Assembly: GCF_017591435.1 (NCBI RefSeq)
Contig: NC_059301.1
Span: forward strand, 7,164,049-7,228,048
Direction of reading: 5' to 3'
Source of the DNA: Portunus trituberculatus
Taxonomy: Eukaryota; Arthropoda; Malacostraca; Decapoda; Portunidae
DNA length: 64,000 nucleotides
Shown here piece after piece: positions 50,514 to 63,087 of this stretch. The notes under the pieces were generated by a model that did not search any database, had not been told where the DNA came from, and saw only the letters and a program-made list of their open reading frames with translations. The translations under genes and the position numbers were made by a program. Position 1 is the stretch's first letter. Every line of letters begins with the position of its first letter.

Positions 50514-51078
50514 TAAAAACACTTGATATGTTCTTGAGGTGTGACAGAATTAGAAATAAATGTAGTAGGTCAGGAAAAAAAAAGACCATTAGAAAAGAAA
50601 TAATATCTCAGAAAGGAAAATAAGCAGGAAAACAGACAAGGTTAGTGAGGTGTGAGAGAAGTGAAGTGAAAAGTACATGTGATAAGGAAGAATGAAATGA
50701 ACCTGACTGATTGATATTCTGGTGCCACAAAAGCCAGGGCAAGTGGCGTGAAGAAAGAAGGGTGTTGGTGGAATGGAATAAAAGGTTATACTTGATTTAT
50801 TATTGATGCCATAGCAGTAACAAGGTCGGGTGGGGTATAGGAGTAAAGGCGGGAGGGAGGAAGAGTGGCTGGGACACACTGGAAGGGAAGAGCAACGAAC
50901 GGTGTGAAATAATGACAGGAGAATGTAATGAGAAGGAAAATGTTTGAGGAAAGTGAGTGAGAGAGTGTGAGTGAGTAAATGAAGGTAAGTGAATTATTGT
51001 ATCGTCTTTTCATAGAGCAAGATTACAAATGAAGAAAAGTAAATAGAAAAAAATAGTATGATGATGGTACAGTACTGC

Positions 51079-51083
<5 letters not shown>
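50188..51083. other. Purine-rich unassigned DNA with (GA)n
   Basis: (GA)33 at 50439-50505; imperfect direct repeats containing GGTTAGTGAGGTGTGA at about 50289 and 50641. No gene. Confidence 0.5.

Positions 51084-51170
<87 letters not shown>
51084..51170. repeat. (GT)n microsatellite
   Basis: 43 units. Confidence 0.97.
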
Positions 51171-51171
<1 letters not shown>

Positions 51172-51260
51172 ATTTCACCATTGTCTAGATACTGCCAGTG
51201 AAATATAAGATAGATATTTTTTTTTTTCATCATATCTCCATAATTGCCTCGTCATATTTC

Positions 51261-51340
51261 CTCCTCCTCTCCTCCTCCTCCTCCTCCTCCTCCTCCTCCT
51301 CCTCCTCCTCCTCCTCCTCCTCCTCCTCCTCCTCCTCCTC
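51261..51340. repeat. (CCT)n triplet array
   Basis: About 26 units. Confidence 0.97.
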
Positions 51341-51639
51341 GTCGTCCTTCGTCTTTCTGTTCCTATTTACCTTACTCTTCTTTTTTTTCTTATTCTCAAT
51401 CCTCTCGTGATGTTATTGTTATCGTTATTGGTGTTTCTTATTCATTTATTTTGTCTTCCTCTTCTTCCTTCTCTTCTTCCCCTTCTCTCCTTCTCTCTTC
51501 CGGCCCTCGCTCTTCACATGCATTATTAATATCACTAAGTTATGATATGACACTTGTGATTTGCGTATTGATAATTTCTTTATACATATTTCTTTGTGTG
51601 TGTGTGTGTGTGTAGTTTTTGTATTATGTTGTCTTCGTG

Positions 51640-51857
<218 letters not shown>

Positions 51858-51889
51858 AGACCAAGGACAAAGGTGAATAAGACCAGTTA

Positions 51890-52005
<116 letters not shown>

Positions 52006-52260
52006 CAGTCGAAACAGTAATGGTTAGAAGGAGGAGGAGGAGGGAGGAGGAGGACTATAAGGATCCGGCGGGAAGAAATAGAGGGCTTAAGTAGATAGAA
52101 AGGGGGGAAAAGGAGGCATTAGGGAGGGTGGATGGGACAGGTGGTTACAAAACATCCTCTTGGTGGTTCGTAATTGAGAGATTTCAGGGATACAGAGTAA
52201 AGAGCAACACGCCACGATGAAATGGTGGGACGATGGCGGGTGGTGGAGGGCAATGTCTGT

Positions 52261-52365
52261 GTTTCACTGTTTGATCTGCTGCAGTCTCTGCCGAGTCAGC
52301 CAGACGTTACCCTACGGAACGAGCTCAGAGCTCATTATTTCCGATCTTCGGATAGGCCTGAGACC

Positions 52366-52370
<5 letters not shown>
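52261..52370 (-). mobile_element. SINE1 3' fragment, inverted
   Basis: GTTTCACTGTTTGATCTGCT, GTTACCCTACGGAACGAGC, CATTATTTCCGATCTTCGG and GGCCTGAGACCAGG are the complement of the SINE1 3' domain. The tRNA-like head is replaced by (GT)n. Confidence 0.8.

Positions 52371-52421
<51 letters not shown>
52367..52421. repeat. (GT)n microsatellite
   Basis: 26 units at the truncated SINE edge. Confidence 0.97.
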
Positions 52422-52509
52422 AGGGTGAAGGGAGGAGAGGGAGGGCGTGAACTGGATATTGAAAGTGAAAGGGATAGAATATGAAACAAAGGAGAGTAAT
52501 GTAACAAGA

Positions 52510-52510
<1 letters not shown>

Positions 52511-52560
<50 letters not shown>

Positions 52561-52773
52561 GCTACTGCTGCTGCTGCTGCTGCTGCACAACAACAACAGC
52601 AGCTGCAGCAGCAACACAGCAACTGCTACAACACTACAACAACAACAGCAGCAGCAGCAGCTAGCACAACTTCAGCAACAACAACAACTGCTCACATCAA
52701 CATCACATCTACATGCAACTACTACTGCTGCTGCTTCTGCTGCTGCTGCTACTGCTGCCACTACTGCTACAAC

Positions 52774-52806
<33 letters not shown>

Positions 52807-52831
52807 TCAACAACAACAACAACAACTGCTA

Positions 52832-52864
<33 letters not shown>

Positions 52865-52920
52865 CTGCTGCTGCTGCTGCTACTGCTGCTGCTACTGCTG
52901 CTGCTGCTGCTGCTACTGCT

Positions 52921-52951
<31 letters not shown>

Positions 52952-52957
52952 CTACTG

Positions 52958-53012
<55 letters not shown>
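52511..53012. repeat. 500-bp mosaic of CTA, CTG, CAA, CAG and ATC triplets
   Basis: Blocks in order: (CTA)17, (CTG)n, CAA/CAG mixtures, CAACAT units, (CTG)n with CTA interruptions at 52826-52955, (CTA)19 to 53012. Kept in triplet register over most of its length, which yields long open poly-Thr/Ala/Ser frames without implying a gene. Confidence 0.95.
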
Positions 53013-53014
<2 letters not shown>

Positions 53015-53540
53015 TTAATCACCCCCACTACCACTACCAGCACACAACAAAGGCGCTCCCCATCACACCCCTCCCCTCCATCACACACACGGCGACACTC
53101 CACGTCTTGTAAAAACGTGGAGTGAGATCACCGTCTTAGCCGCGGGGCGGTCACAGCACTGCAATTATCCCATCTCTCACAGCTGCCACGCAAGGACGGT
53201 AGCAGGGGAGGCACCGTGGAGGGCAGGGGCTTGGGAGGGACGGGAGGAGAGTGAAGGAGGGAGGGAGGGAAGGAGAAAAAGAAATAACCTTGAGGGAGGC
53301 CAGTGTTAGTGAAGAGACCGTCCGGAGGTTAAAGATGGACCAGATCATCTACTTTTACTCTTCATCGTGGCCTCCTCCCTCCCTCTCTCTCCCACCCTCC
53401 CTCCCTCCCTCCCTCCGCCTCCTCTCCCTCCCTCCCGAGTGACCTTCAGCAGAGGGAGGGAGGGAAGATGAGAGGAATAAATGCAAAGTAGGTGAGATTT
53501 AAAGGTTATACTTAAATGGAAGATGGAAGAGCAGAGTTCC

Positions 53541-53544
<4 letters not shown>
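53013..53544. other. Unassigned, with (TCCC)n-like runs
   Basis: GAGGGAGG runs near 53255 and CTCCCTCC runs near 53385-53440 are opposite in strand and could pair. No gene. Confidence 0.5.

Positions 53545-53603
<59 letters not shown>
53545..53603. repeat. (GA)n microsatellite
   Basis: 29 units. Confidence 0.97.
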
Positions 53604-53607
<4 letters not shown>

Positions 53608-53965
53608 ATCACGTCACTGTACATTAAGTATAGAGGAGGAGGAGGAATACAAAGGAATACAAAGAAGACAAACAGCAACAGACCCTTAGGTCCTTACTAG
53701 GCTGTTTGTGGAGACTATCTACTAACTACCAGTGGTAGAGACAGGACAGCAAAGCAGAAGGCTCCTCCCACCACCCTCCCTCCAGCCGAGGCTGGCAGGA
53801 AAATAGGCGAAACCATGTGATATTGAAAAATCACATGGAATTTTAGTAGAGAGTGAAAAGGAAATGTGTAATCTACGTGTGACTACTTGTGTTTGTGGGG
53901 GAAAGTGTTAACGCTTGGTAAATGTCATGTTGTGTGTGCATTGTGTACGTGGATGCACAGTGTGT
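53604..53965. other. Unassigned spacer
   Basis: No gene or known repeat seen. Confidence 0.4.
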
Positions 53966-54535
53966 ATGTCGAATGGGTGGTGCGGCAGCCTTGCCTGGCG
54001 CTTTCTAGGGAGGCAGCAGTCAATCAGGCCCCAGCTCCGTTCAATCCACTGAGATAGCATACTTTCCTGTAGGGACGCCGTACGCTGATAACCCTTGCAA
54101 CATTGATCCCTGGTACTTAGTTCCCGATGATGATCAATGGTTGACAAGGCCCTCTCCAAACACAGCCCGTCACAGGTCGAGAGTAGTAGTAGTGACCGTT
54201 CACTCTGGGCTATCTGTGCGTGTATGCAGTGTAGTGTAGTATGTATGTAAACACAGTGTGGAGTCAAAAAGGTGGTGCGGCAGCCTTGCCTGGCGCTTTC
54301 AAGAGAGGCAGCAGTCAATCAGGCCCCAGCTCCGTACAACCACTGTAAAAGTGCACTTCCCTTTAAAGGGCGCCGCACACTGTATGGTTACCCCTGCAGC
54401 GGTGACCCTGGTACCTTAAATCCCGATGATGGTCACCTACTGTCAGGGCTCTTGACTATCCACAGCCCTTCACAGATCGAGAGTAAAAGTAGTGACCGTT
54501 CACTCCGGGCTATCTGTGTCATGTATGGAGGGTGA
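53966..54535 (+). repeat. Two tandem ~300-bp repeats
   Basis: Units begin at about 53970 and 54270: GGTGGTGCGGCAGCCTTGCC, CAGTCAATCAGGCCCCAGCT, CCCGATGATG and GTAGTGACCGTTCACTC are shared, with about 80 percent similarity by eye. The pair lies directly beyond the 3' side of the LINE remnant at 54545-54810, so it may be that element's 3' UTR duplicated. Confidence 0.8.
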
Positions 54536-54544
54536 GAGTAATTC

Positions 54545-54804
54545 AAACTAACGGGCAATTTAAACCACGATCAGAGGCCCGGGAGATAAAAGAAAAGCGC
54601 AAGTTATTCGGAAATGAATAGCGACAACCGGGGATTAGATTCAAAGTATTTATCGAGGCAAACTTTGAACGTTTCGATAGTACCTGAGTTGACAACATTT
54701 GATGGCAGACCATTCCATATATTAACTATGCGATTAAAGAAAAAGTGTTTGGCTTCATTTGTTACAAAGCGCTTACCAACAATTTTAAAACCATTGCTTC
54801 TGGT

Positions 54805-54812
<8 letters not shown>
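54545..54812 (-). mobile_element. LINE C-terminal remnant (third family)
   Basis: On the minus strand: SNGFKIVGKRFVTNEAKHFF, FNRIVNIWNGLPSNVVNSGT, IETFKVCLDKYFESNPRLSL, FISE and stop. This is the RT-downstream C-terminal segment (F..R....WN.LP..VV...(T)..FK..LDK) also present in family A (WNSLSEEVVSA...FK..LDK), but diverged. The rest of the LINE is missing, cut at (GA)n. Confidence 0.75.

Positions 54813-54853
<41 letters not shown>
54807..54853. repeat. (GA)n microsatellite
   Basis: 23 units at the LINE remnant break point. Confidence 0.97.
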
Positions 54854-55761
<908 letters not shown>

Positions 55762-55821
55762 CGACAGCACTAAAAAAGGAGCAGGAAATGGCTTTGCTTG
55801 ACTCCACCCTTTGCTTTCATG

Positions 55822-55982
55822 CCTCCTCCTCCTCCTCCTCCTCCTCCTCCTCCTCCTCCTCCTCCTCCTCCTCCTCCTCCTCCTCTTCCTCCTCCATAAC
55901 CACATCACGACCGCATGCAAATTTGAGGAAGCAGAAGGGATAAGAATGGAGTTGCTTTAATGACACAGACATAACCATCTTC

Positions 55983-56019
<37 letters not shown>

Positions 56020-56090
56020 CTCCTCCTCCTCCTCCTCCTCCTCCTCCTCCTCCTCCTCCTCCTCCTCCTCCTCCTCCTCCTCCTCCTCCT
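55822..56090. repeat. Two (CCT)n arrays
   Basis: 55822-55885 and 55980-56090, about 20 and 33 units, with CTT interruptions. Confidence 0.97.
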
Positions 56091-56156
56091 TTCCCCTCAC
56101 AAGCAACCCACGTAGAAGGAGAGAAAGGAAACTGCAGGGAGGCACGAGGGACGAAC

Positions 56157-56158
<2 letters not shown>

Positions 56159-56229
<71 letters not shown>

Positions 56230-56343
56230 ACGAAGACTCTACACCAGCTGGTCATTATAAAAGGAGTGACCTTGCTTAGTGTTTCGCGACGTAGCATCCT
56301 CTTCTGTAGTTCAAGGCTGTCCGGTTACTGTAATGTGATTTTT

Positions 56344-56405
<62 letters not shown>
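56159..56405. repeat. (AC)n and (GT)n, opposite orientation
   Basis: (AC)34 at 56159-56227 and (GT)30 at 56346-56405 are inverted relative to one another with a 118-bp loop. Confidence 0.97.
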
Positions 56406-56406
<1 letters not shown>

Positions 56407-57277
56407 GGAGGGGGTGCAAGGCTTGTAGAATACGCACATGTTGAGGGAGTTATATGAAAGTGAGAGCTTCAGTTTAAGTGGCAGTTGTAGCAGCTTAGAA
56501 ATTAGTTCCATATAATTGTCGCTTATAATGTTACTTGAAGGACTCTGAGTGATTGTCATGGCTCGTGTGTGCGTGGCCTGTGTGATTAGTTGCTTCTGTT
56601 GTGTGTGGTTTTGTTTATTCATTTATTTATTTCGTTGTTGTTTTTGGAATGTTTCGAAAAATGAAAGTAGAAACTGTGGTTGTTTGCTTTGTTTTTTTTT
56701 GCTTATTTATTACCCATTTGTTTTGTTTGTTTATTCATTTCAAACGTGTCGGGAACATTAGCATGAACATTAATCACTCATTTGTTTTATTTACTCATTT
56801 ATTTGTGTGGTGTCAGTCTAGCATCACTTCCAGTTGTTCCAGTCACTTTAGCTTGGAACACAACACCATTTTATTGCAGGATGTTTTGAGGAAATTCTCT
56901 GGTCTGTCTGCTGATCGGTAAGGACAAATAAAAACACCAATTAAAATACTACGATCACTTTTTCTCCTTCATTAGAGACCACTAGTACGAGAAAAAATAG
57001 AAAAAGCAAAAGATAGTCACTAAATGGGCAAACAACAATAACATTTCCAAGTCCATCTCGTCATTCAACAAGGAATAGACAGGGAGGAACCTTGCTGTGT
57101 CCTGCCCTGTCCTGCAACACGCCTTACACCTGAAGCGCGGCGTAGCTCAGCACAAACCCTCCTTATACAGCAGCAGGTGTCCGGGTTCGTGTCCTTTCTC
57201 GTGTTGCCATGCATATGTATTCCCGCGGCCTTAGTCAGTCATCAGCGCCACTGTAATTAAGGGAGCAGGACAGGCTG

Positions 57278-57280
<3 letters not shown>
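56406..57280. other. Unassigned, low-repeat DNA
   Basis: T-rich. ATTTATTT and GTTTGTTTATTCATTT units recur near 56615-56800. No gene identified. A tRNA-like fragment at 57130-57190 is discussed under rejected items. Confidence 0.4.
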
Positions 57281-57364
<84 letters not shown>

Positions 57365-57378
57365 ACTGACTGACTGAC
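57281..57378. repeat. (GA)n followed by (CTGA)n
   Basis: 40 GA units then four CTGA-type units. Confidence 0.97.
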
Positions 57379-57469
57379 TTGAACCACTACTTACTGGAAA
57401 CCAACCACTCTCTCTGAACGTGTTTGACATGCACGCGATCCCCCAACTGATGCCTTGCTACTCATCCAT

Positions 57470-57888
57470 CATCACCATCACCACAACCACCACCACCATC
57501 ACTGCCACCACCACCACCACCACCACCACCGCCACAGTAACCGCAAACGCCTCACGTGACCCACCGCCACTCCCAACAAGCTAAATAACCTCCATCACCA
57601 CCGCCACTAGTCACTGATAGCACTGTTTGGTACATCTTTATTTTTAGGCTTGCTTTGTTACCGTCACCACCACCACCACCATCACCACCACCACCACCAC
57701 CACCACCACCATTGTCGCCAAGTACAAAAACAAACAGCAACACCAGCAACAACAACAACAACATCTCCTCCTCCTCCTCCTCTCCTCCTCCTCCTCCTCT
57801 ACTATTACTATTTATAATGATAATAGTATCAATATTGATATTAATAATAATGGCAATAGTAATAGTTATAATGATAATAATAATAGTA

Positions 57889-57941
<53 letters not shown>

Positions 57942-58176
57942 AAGAAGGAGAAAATTGGAGGAAGAACAAGAACAAGAAGAACAAGACCAAAAACATGTAG
58001 AAAAATAAGGAGGAGGAGGAGGAGGAAAAGAAGGAAGAAGAGAAAAGAAACAAGAAAATCAACAATAACAACAACAAAAAGAGGAAGAAGAAAAAAAAAG
58101 TAGAATGAGAAGAACAAAAGAAGAAAAAAACAATAGGAATAAAAAGAAGAAAATAATAAAGATGAAGAAGAAGACG

Positions 58177-58225
<49 letters not shown>

Positions 58226-58226
58226 C
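57470..58226. repeat. Triplet-rich region: CAC, CTC, TAA, GAA, CAA
   Basis: CAC/CCA clusters at 57478-57531 and 57663-57713, CTC at 57764-57800, ATA/TAA at 57840-57940, GAA/GGA-type units to 58170 and (CAA)16 at 58177-58226. Confidence 0.9.
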
Positions 58227-58337
58227 CTGCAATCATCATACTCGTTTCCACCTCCTGTTTTCAAGGTCATACATTTGCACACCTCGAAGTGGCCAGTTAG
58301 TTAACCCATTCTAATTACGCGCCCTTCCCTTCCCCCC

Positions 58338-58378
58338 TCTCTCCCTCCCTCCCTCCCTCCCTCCCTCCCTCCCTCCTT
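58338..58378. repeat. (CTCC)n
   Basis: Ten CTCC units. Confidence 0.95.
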
Positions 58379-58467
58379 AACTTCTCATCCCCACCATCCC
58401 TCCTTAGGCCAGTTAATGATTTCAGCTCAGTATTTATGAATGTTGTGTGTCACCTGTTTGTCATCCT

Positions 58468-58574
<107 letters not shown>

Positions 58575-58656
58575 ATGTTGTTCTCATTTTCTTTTTCTTT
58601 TTCTCTGTTTTCTTCTTGTTTTCCTTATTGTTGTTGTTGTTATTGGTGTTGTTCCT

Positions 58657-58796
58657 CCTCATCTCCTCCTCGTCCTCCTCCTCCTCCTCCTCCTCCTCCT
58701 CCTCCTCCTCCTCCTCCTCCTCCTCCTCCTCCTCCTCCTCCTCCTCCTCCTCCTCCTCCTCCTCCTCCTCCTCCTCCTCCTCCTCCTCCTCCTCTT
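58657..58796. repeat. (CTC)n triplet array, 140 bp
   Basis: About 45 units, the longest perfect triplet array in the window. Confidence 0.97.
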
Positions 58797-58841
58797 CCTT
58801 TTATTCATCCAATAATAGCACCAATAACGAAAGCAATAAAG

Positions 58842-58842
<1 letters not shown>

Positions 58843-58909
<67 letters not shown>
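58843..58909. repeat. (AC)n microsatellite
   Basis: 33 units. Confidence 0.97.
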
Positions 58910-58912
<3 letters not shown>

Positions 58913-58978
58913 TAAACGCATCTTTTCCATAGAAGAAAAACCTCCATTGACTTCCTGAGCCATTAAAATATCAGGTTT

Positions 58979-59204
58979 AGGAGGAGGAGGAGGAAGAGGA
59001 GGAGGAGGAGGAGGAGGAGGAGGAGGAGGAGGATGAAACATACTAGTCGACCTTGTATTTGTTGTGGACATTTTAGTAATGGCTGATGGTGAAGAGGAGG
59101 AGGAGGAGGAAGAAGAGGAAGAGGTAGAATAATAAGAAGAAATGGAGGAGGTGGAGTTAGCAGGTATGTTTCTGATATGAGGGATTAGAGTGGAGGGTGC
59201 GTCG

Positions 59205-59255
<51 letters not shown>
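58979..59255. repeat. (GGA)n arrays and (GT)n
   Basis: GGA at 58979-59033 and 59093-59125, (GT)24 at 59207-59255. Confidence 0.95.
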
Positions 59256-59257
<2 letters not shown>

Positions 59258-59426
59258 CGTGTTGTGGGTTAGGTATGCGTGGTGCGGCGAAGATTTCAGA
59301 GTTTTGTGATTAGTTTGTTTCATTTTCATCTAATTTTTATTCCTTTAGTCATGTATATACGTATGTCTTTATCTGCATCTCTATCAGTGTCATTAAGATG
59401 GGTATGGAAAAGCTGTTGTATTATTT

Positions 59427-59639
59427 TTAACTCCTTCAGTACCATGACGCGTTTACATATTCATTCTGCTTGTTTGGCGATTTCATACAGCTGTGGAAAC
59501 TTGCGTAGGGGGATTGAAATAGTGAAGACTCTAGCCATTAATCTTCTGACCTCCATAGAGTCTTCATAACGTCAGAAAAATGGTCTAATCGTACACAAAT
59601 CTAAAGGTAAAAAATGTGTCCCAGTATTGTAGAGGTTAA
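59427..59639 (+). mobile_element. TTAA-flanked MITE, copy 4
   Basis: TTAA both sides; left CTCCTTCAGTACCATGACGC, right TGTCCCAGTATTGTAGAGG. Same orientation as copy 1 (CATTAATCTTCTGACCTCCA). Confidence 0.85.
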
Positions 59640-59724
59640 GTTTGTTTTGGGCATTTAGTGAAGATGTGTGTGTTAGTATTGTCTATGTAAGCTGAGATAT
59701 TTCCTTCATTCTCTTTTCTTCCCT

Positions 59725-59945
59725 TATTTTTTTTCTATGTAAGAAGGGAAAGCTGGCCAAAGGTAACATAGAAACGAAAAACATACCTACAAAGTTGCCA
59801 GTCCCCCTGCAGGTTTAAGAGAAATAGACAAAAAAAAAAAAAAGAAGGAAATGTCTTGAAACCTCCCTTTTAAATGAAGTAAAGTCATAGAAAGCTCGAA
59901 ATACAGGAGTAGGTAGAGAGTTCCAGAGTTTGCCAGTTTACCGGA
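59725..59945 (-). mobile_element. Family B LINE 3' stub (copy B6)
   Basis: T-rich start then GTAAGAAGGGAAAGCTGGCC, TGCCAGTCCCCCTGCAGG, ATGTCTTGAAACCTCCCTTT and GTAGAGAGTTCCAGAGTTTG, equivalent to the last 220 bp of other family B copies (for example 49560-49650 and 37800-37900). Confidence 0.75.
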
Positions 59946-60752
59946 GTTTATCTATTGGAATAACAAGTAGGAAAAGCAAAGTCGTCATTAATATTTACAG
60001 ACATTTCCAGGGACAGGTAATTCCAGTTCTGCGAGTTCTTGGGATAGAGAATTCGTGGTGGAAGTCGTCATCTTTTCCTGTGTCAAGTTTTGGAAGTCAC
60101 GACCACTATTACTATTGTTATTTCTGGCAGTGGTGATGGTGGTGGTGGTCGTACTATTCCAGATAAACACACCGAGCAACATCAGATCAATAAAATTTCC
60201 ACATGTGAATTTATCGACAGCAAAACAGCAAAAGAAAACAAAATAGATAAAGATAAATAGATAAATAAATAATTAATAAATGAATAAATAAAAATAGATA
60301 AATTAATACATAAATAAAATAAATAAATAGGTAGATAATAATTCCCTTCTATTCCATTATTTTTCGTCTTGTTTTTACCTAATAGTCGTTGCGAGAAAAT
60401 TATAATAGAGTTGAGGTAACGGAGACAGATTGACAGAAGGCAAAATTAAAGAGAAAAGAAAGATGGAAAGAAAGGGAAGGAAATCTTAGTAAATAGAAGA
60501 CTTATAAATAGAAATGCACGTATACTTTCCTATAGCAGTGGTGGTGGTGATGGTGATGGTGGTTGTGGTGGTGGTGGTGGTGATTGTCTTGAAAATGGTG
60601 AAAGTGATGGTGAAGATGGTGGTGATAGTGGTTGTATCAATAGTGTTGGAAATGGTTGTAGTAGTTGTAGCTCTGGTAGTGGTAGTGGTAGTGGTGGTGG
60701 TGATTGTGATGATGGTGGTAGTGGTCGTAGTGGTTGCAGTTTTGATTATTTT
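59946..60752. other. Unassigned, with AAATAGAT-rich and (GGT)n-rich parts
   Basis: ATAAATAGATAAAT units at 60245-60340; GGT/GAT-rich plus strand at 60536-60740. No gene. Confidence 0.5.
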
Positions 60753-61037
60753 TTCTGTATGTTATGGCCTATAGCGCCTGTAGGCATACGTGAAGAATAT
60801 ACATGGGAAGCACTGTTCAGCTTCCACCCATTAGTGGCGCAGGCAGTTCTTATTTATAGTGGTATCCATATTAAGGCCCATATCACCACCCAAGCGCATA
60901 ATGGTGATATGTAGGTAACTTTAAACCACTCGACAAATGGCATAGCATCAAAGCGGCATGTGGTGGGATTGGAACCTACGCGTGGACGTCTGCCCGATCC
61001 CACGCTCACCACCTTATCCACTACGCCACCGCCTCCC
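60753..61037 (-). mobile_element. SINE2, inverted copy
   Basis: GGCCTATAGCGCCTGTAGGC at the 3' end and, near 60965-61037, the complement of the B box (GGGATTGGAACC) and A box (CCACTACGCCACC). About 80 percent similar by eye to 12514-12822. It separates two GGT-rich blocks. Confidence 0.8.
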
Positions 61038-61094
61038 TAAATCTATAATTCCTAGTGGTGATGTTTTTTTTTTTTTTTATATACATAATGAGTG

Positions 61095-61285
61095 CATCGA
61101 TAGTGGTGGTGGTTTTGATGGTGGTGGTGGTGGTTGTACTGATTGCAATGATGGTGGTGGTAGTGGTGGTGGTAGTGGTGTCGGTGGTGGTGGTGATTGT
61201 GGAGATTTGTAGATGGTGATGGTTGTATCAGTGGTGGTAGTAGTAGTGGTGGTGATGGTGGTGGTGGTGGTGGCGGTGGTGGCAT
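61095..61285. repeat. (GGT)n-rich block
   Basis: Imperfect GGT units with GAT and AGT variants; similar to 60536-60740 on the other side of the SINE. Confidence 0.85.
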
Positions 61286-61531
61286 CGTCGTCGTGGAGCA
61301 GAAGGCGTGCATCCCCTGCAGCATAGGCAACATAATGAGGGTAGGGGAGGCTGAGGGATACACCAGCACGTGCTTATTATCATTATTGGTAGCGGCGTAA
61401 TCGTCTGGACGGCTGCAATTTACTGACGGGTTTCAAAAATGCATCAACACGCAATGCATTAGGCGAGTGTTATGTGACTTTATGCTGGCGACTCTTCCCT
61501 GCAGGCTTGATGAAGACAGTATCTATTGGCA

Positions 61532-61743
61532 TTAACCTCTTCAGTACCATGGCGCGTTTTCATATTCATTCTGCTTACTATCTGGGGGATTTTTACACAG
61601 CTTCAGAAGTGTGGGGGATCAAGATAGTGAAGACTCAGGCCTTTAATCTTCTGACCTCCATAGACCCATCCTAATGAAAATAAAATCGTGTAATCATACC
61701 CAAAACTTAAGGTGAAAATGCATCCCTGTACTGAAAGGGTCAA
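61532..61743 (+). mobile_element. TTAA MITE, copy 5
   Basis: TTAA at the left, TCAA at the right (one base decayed). Ends CCTCTTCAGTACCATGGCGC and CATCCCTGTACTGAAAGGG. Same orientation as copies 1 and 4. Confidence 0.85.
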
Positions 61744-61983
61744 ACATCTCAGGAATTCGTATATTTCTCCTTTGTTCTCCGTTAGTTCCTTACTTTCATC
61801 TGTCATGTACTTAGATTATATTTTTCCATTCCAGAACCTCCTTTCCATTTACATTACAAACAAACCCATACCTTGTTTTTTTTTCTTTTTTTTTTTGCAC
61901 ACCTCTGAAGTAGCGTCACATTCCCCACGTACCTTTCTATTTACTCAAGTTTCTGAACCGCGTCTAAAATCCACTACGTCTTT

Positions 61984-62196
61984 TTAACCCCTTCAGTACT
62001 GGGACGCATTTTTACCATGAGTTTTGGGTGTGATTAGACGATTTTATTTACATTAGGAAGTGTTTATGGTGGTCGGAAGATTAGTGGCCAGAGTCTTCAC
62101 TGTTTTAATACCCACATGAGTTTCTGAAGCTGTACAAAATCACCAAATAGTAAGTAGAATGATTATAGAAACGTGTCCTGGTACTGAAGGGGTTAG
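61984..62196 (-). mobile_element. TTAA-flanked MITE, copy 6
   Basis: TTAA at the left, TTAG at the right. Ends CCCCTTCAGTACTGGGACGC and GTGTCCTGGTACTGAAGGGG are the cleanest inverted pair. Inverted relative to copy 5, 240 bp away. Confidence 0.87.
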
Positions 62197-62344
62197 TTAA
62201 TCTATGTCTTGATCAAGGGACCCCACATTTCAGACTTTCCCTTCTGTCTACACTACAACCCTTAGCCTTGTCTTGGGTGTAAAAATGTGAGCACGTACAA
62301 ATGCAGACAGAAAGTACCTCGGTAATCCTAACGCGATGAAATAG

Positions 62345-62503
62345 GTCAGGTTAGGTTAGGTTAGGTTAGGTTAAGTTTGGTTACGTTAGGTTAAAGTTTC
62401 GTTGAGTAAGTTAGGTTAGGTTTAATTAGGTTAGACTAGGTTGAGTTAAGTTTTGGTTAAGTTAGATTAGGTTGGGTTGAATTAGGTTTGGTTAGGTTAG
62501 GTT
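62345..62503 (+). repeat. Degenerate interstitial (TTAGG)n array
   Basis: About 30 AGGTT units with many variants (AGTTTGGTTACG, GGTTGGGTTGAATT). Not within a recognised element. Confidence 0.85.
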
Positions 62504-63087
62504 AATTTTTTTTGGGGGGCCATCTCCACAACTTGAACATTTTTAGTTGATACATTGACTTACTTGTTTCATTCACTTTCATTCTATTAATCACAATTAT
62601 TATTTCTTCTTTATTTCTTCCTTTACTTATTTCGTTTACACATCCCATTAAAATTTAACTAATATATCACACACATTCATTCCTTCCTGCAACCCTCATT
62701 CCCACGGCATTCCTACTTCCTAACCCTATCACAAAGCTGTAGTCTGCCACTTGGACACCCTCTGAAATAGTGTTAAGAGAAACGAGATACTCCGGAACCT
62801 TCTCATAGCGCAGTGCCGTGTCTCAGAACCACAGCGACAATGACAGCCGCAGCCACCCCGCCTCGCCATAAAGGGAAGGCTAATTAACAATACCCGAGTA
62901 ATTAGCAGGTAGTAACAGGTGATTATTGGGGGAGTGGGAGCGCAGGTAAGGCTAACAATCACCTTGAAACTTAGGTATATAGAAGGAAGGTGTTTTTTTC
63001 TGTCTTTTACTTTGCGAGGGAAGGGAAAAAAAAAAACCCTTTGTTGTCGCTGCAGTTTTATGTTCATTTATTGGAGGAGAAGGAGAA
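62504..63087. other. Unassigned spacer
   Basis: No gene recognised; moderately unique DNA. Confidence 0.4.

Noticed and set aside
52447..53112. 221-codon Thr/Ala-rich frame
   Set aside because: Produced by the in-register triplet mosaic; no start context, domain or splice signal.
54272..54535. 87-codon frame in the second tandem unit
   Set aside because: The first tandem unit does not keep the frame, so no selection is apparent.
57130..57190. Possible tRNA-like fragment (GCGTAGCTCAGC and GGGTTCGTGTCC)
   Set aside because: A-box and B-box-like strings are present but the stems do not pair; at best a decayed SINE head.
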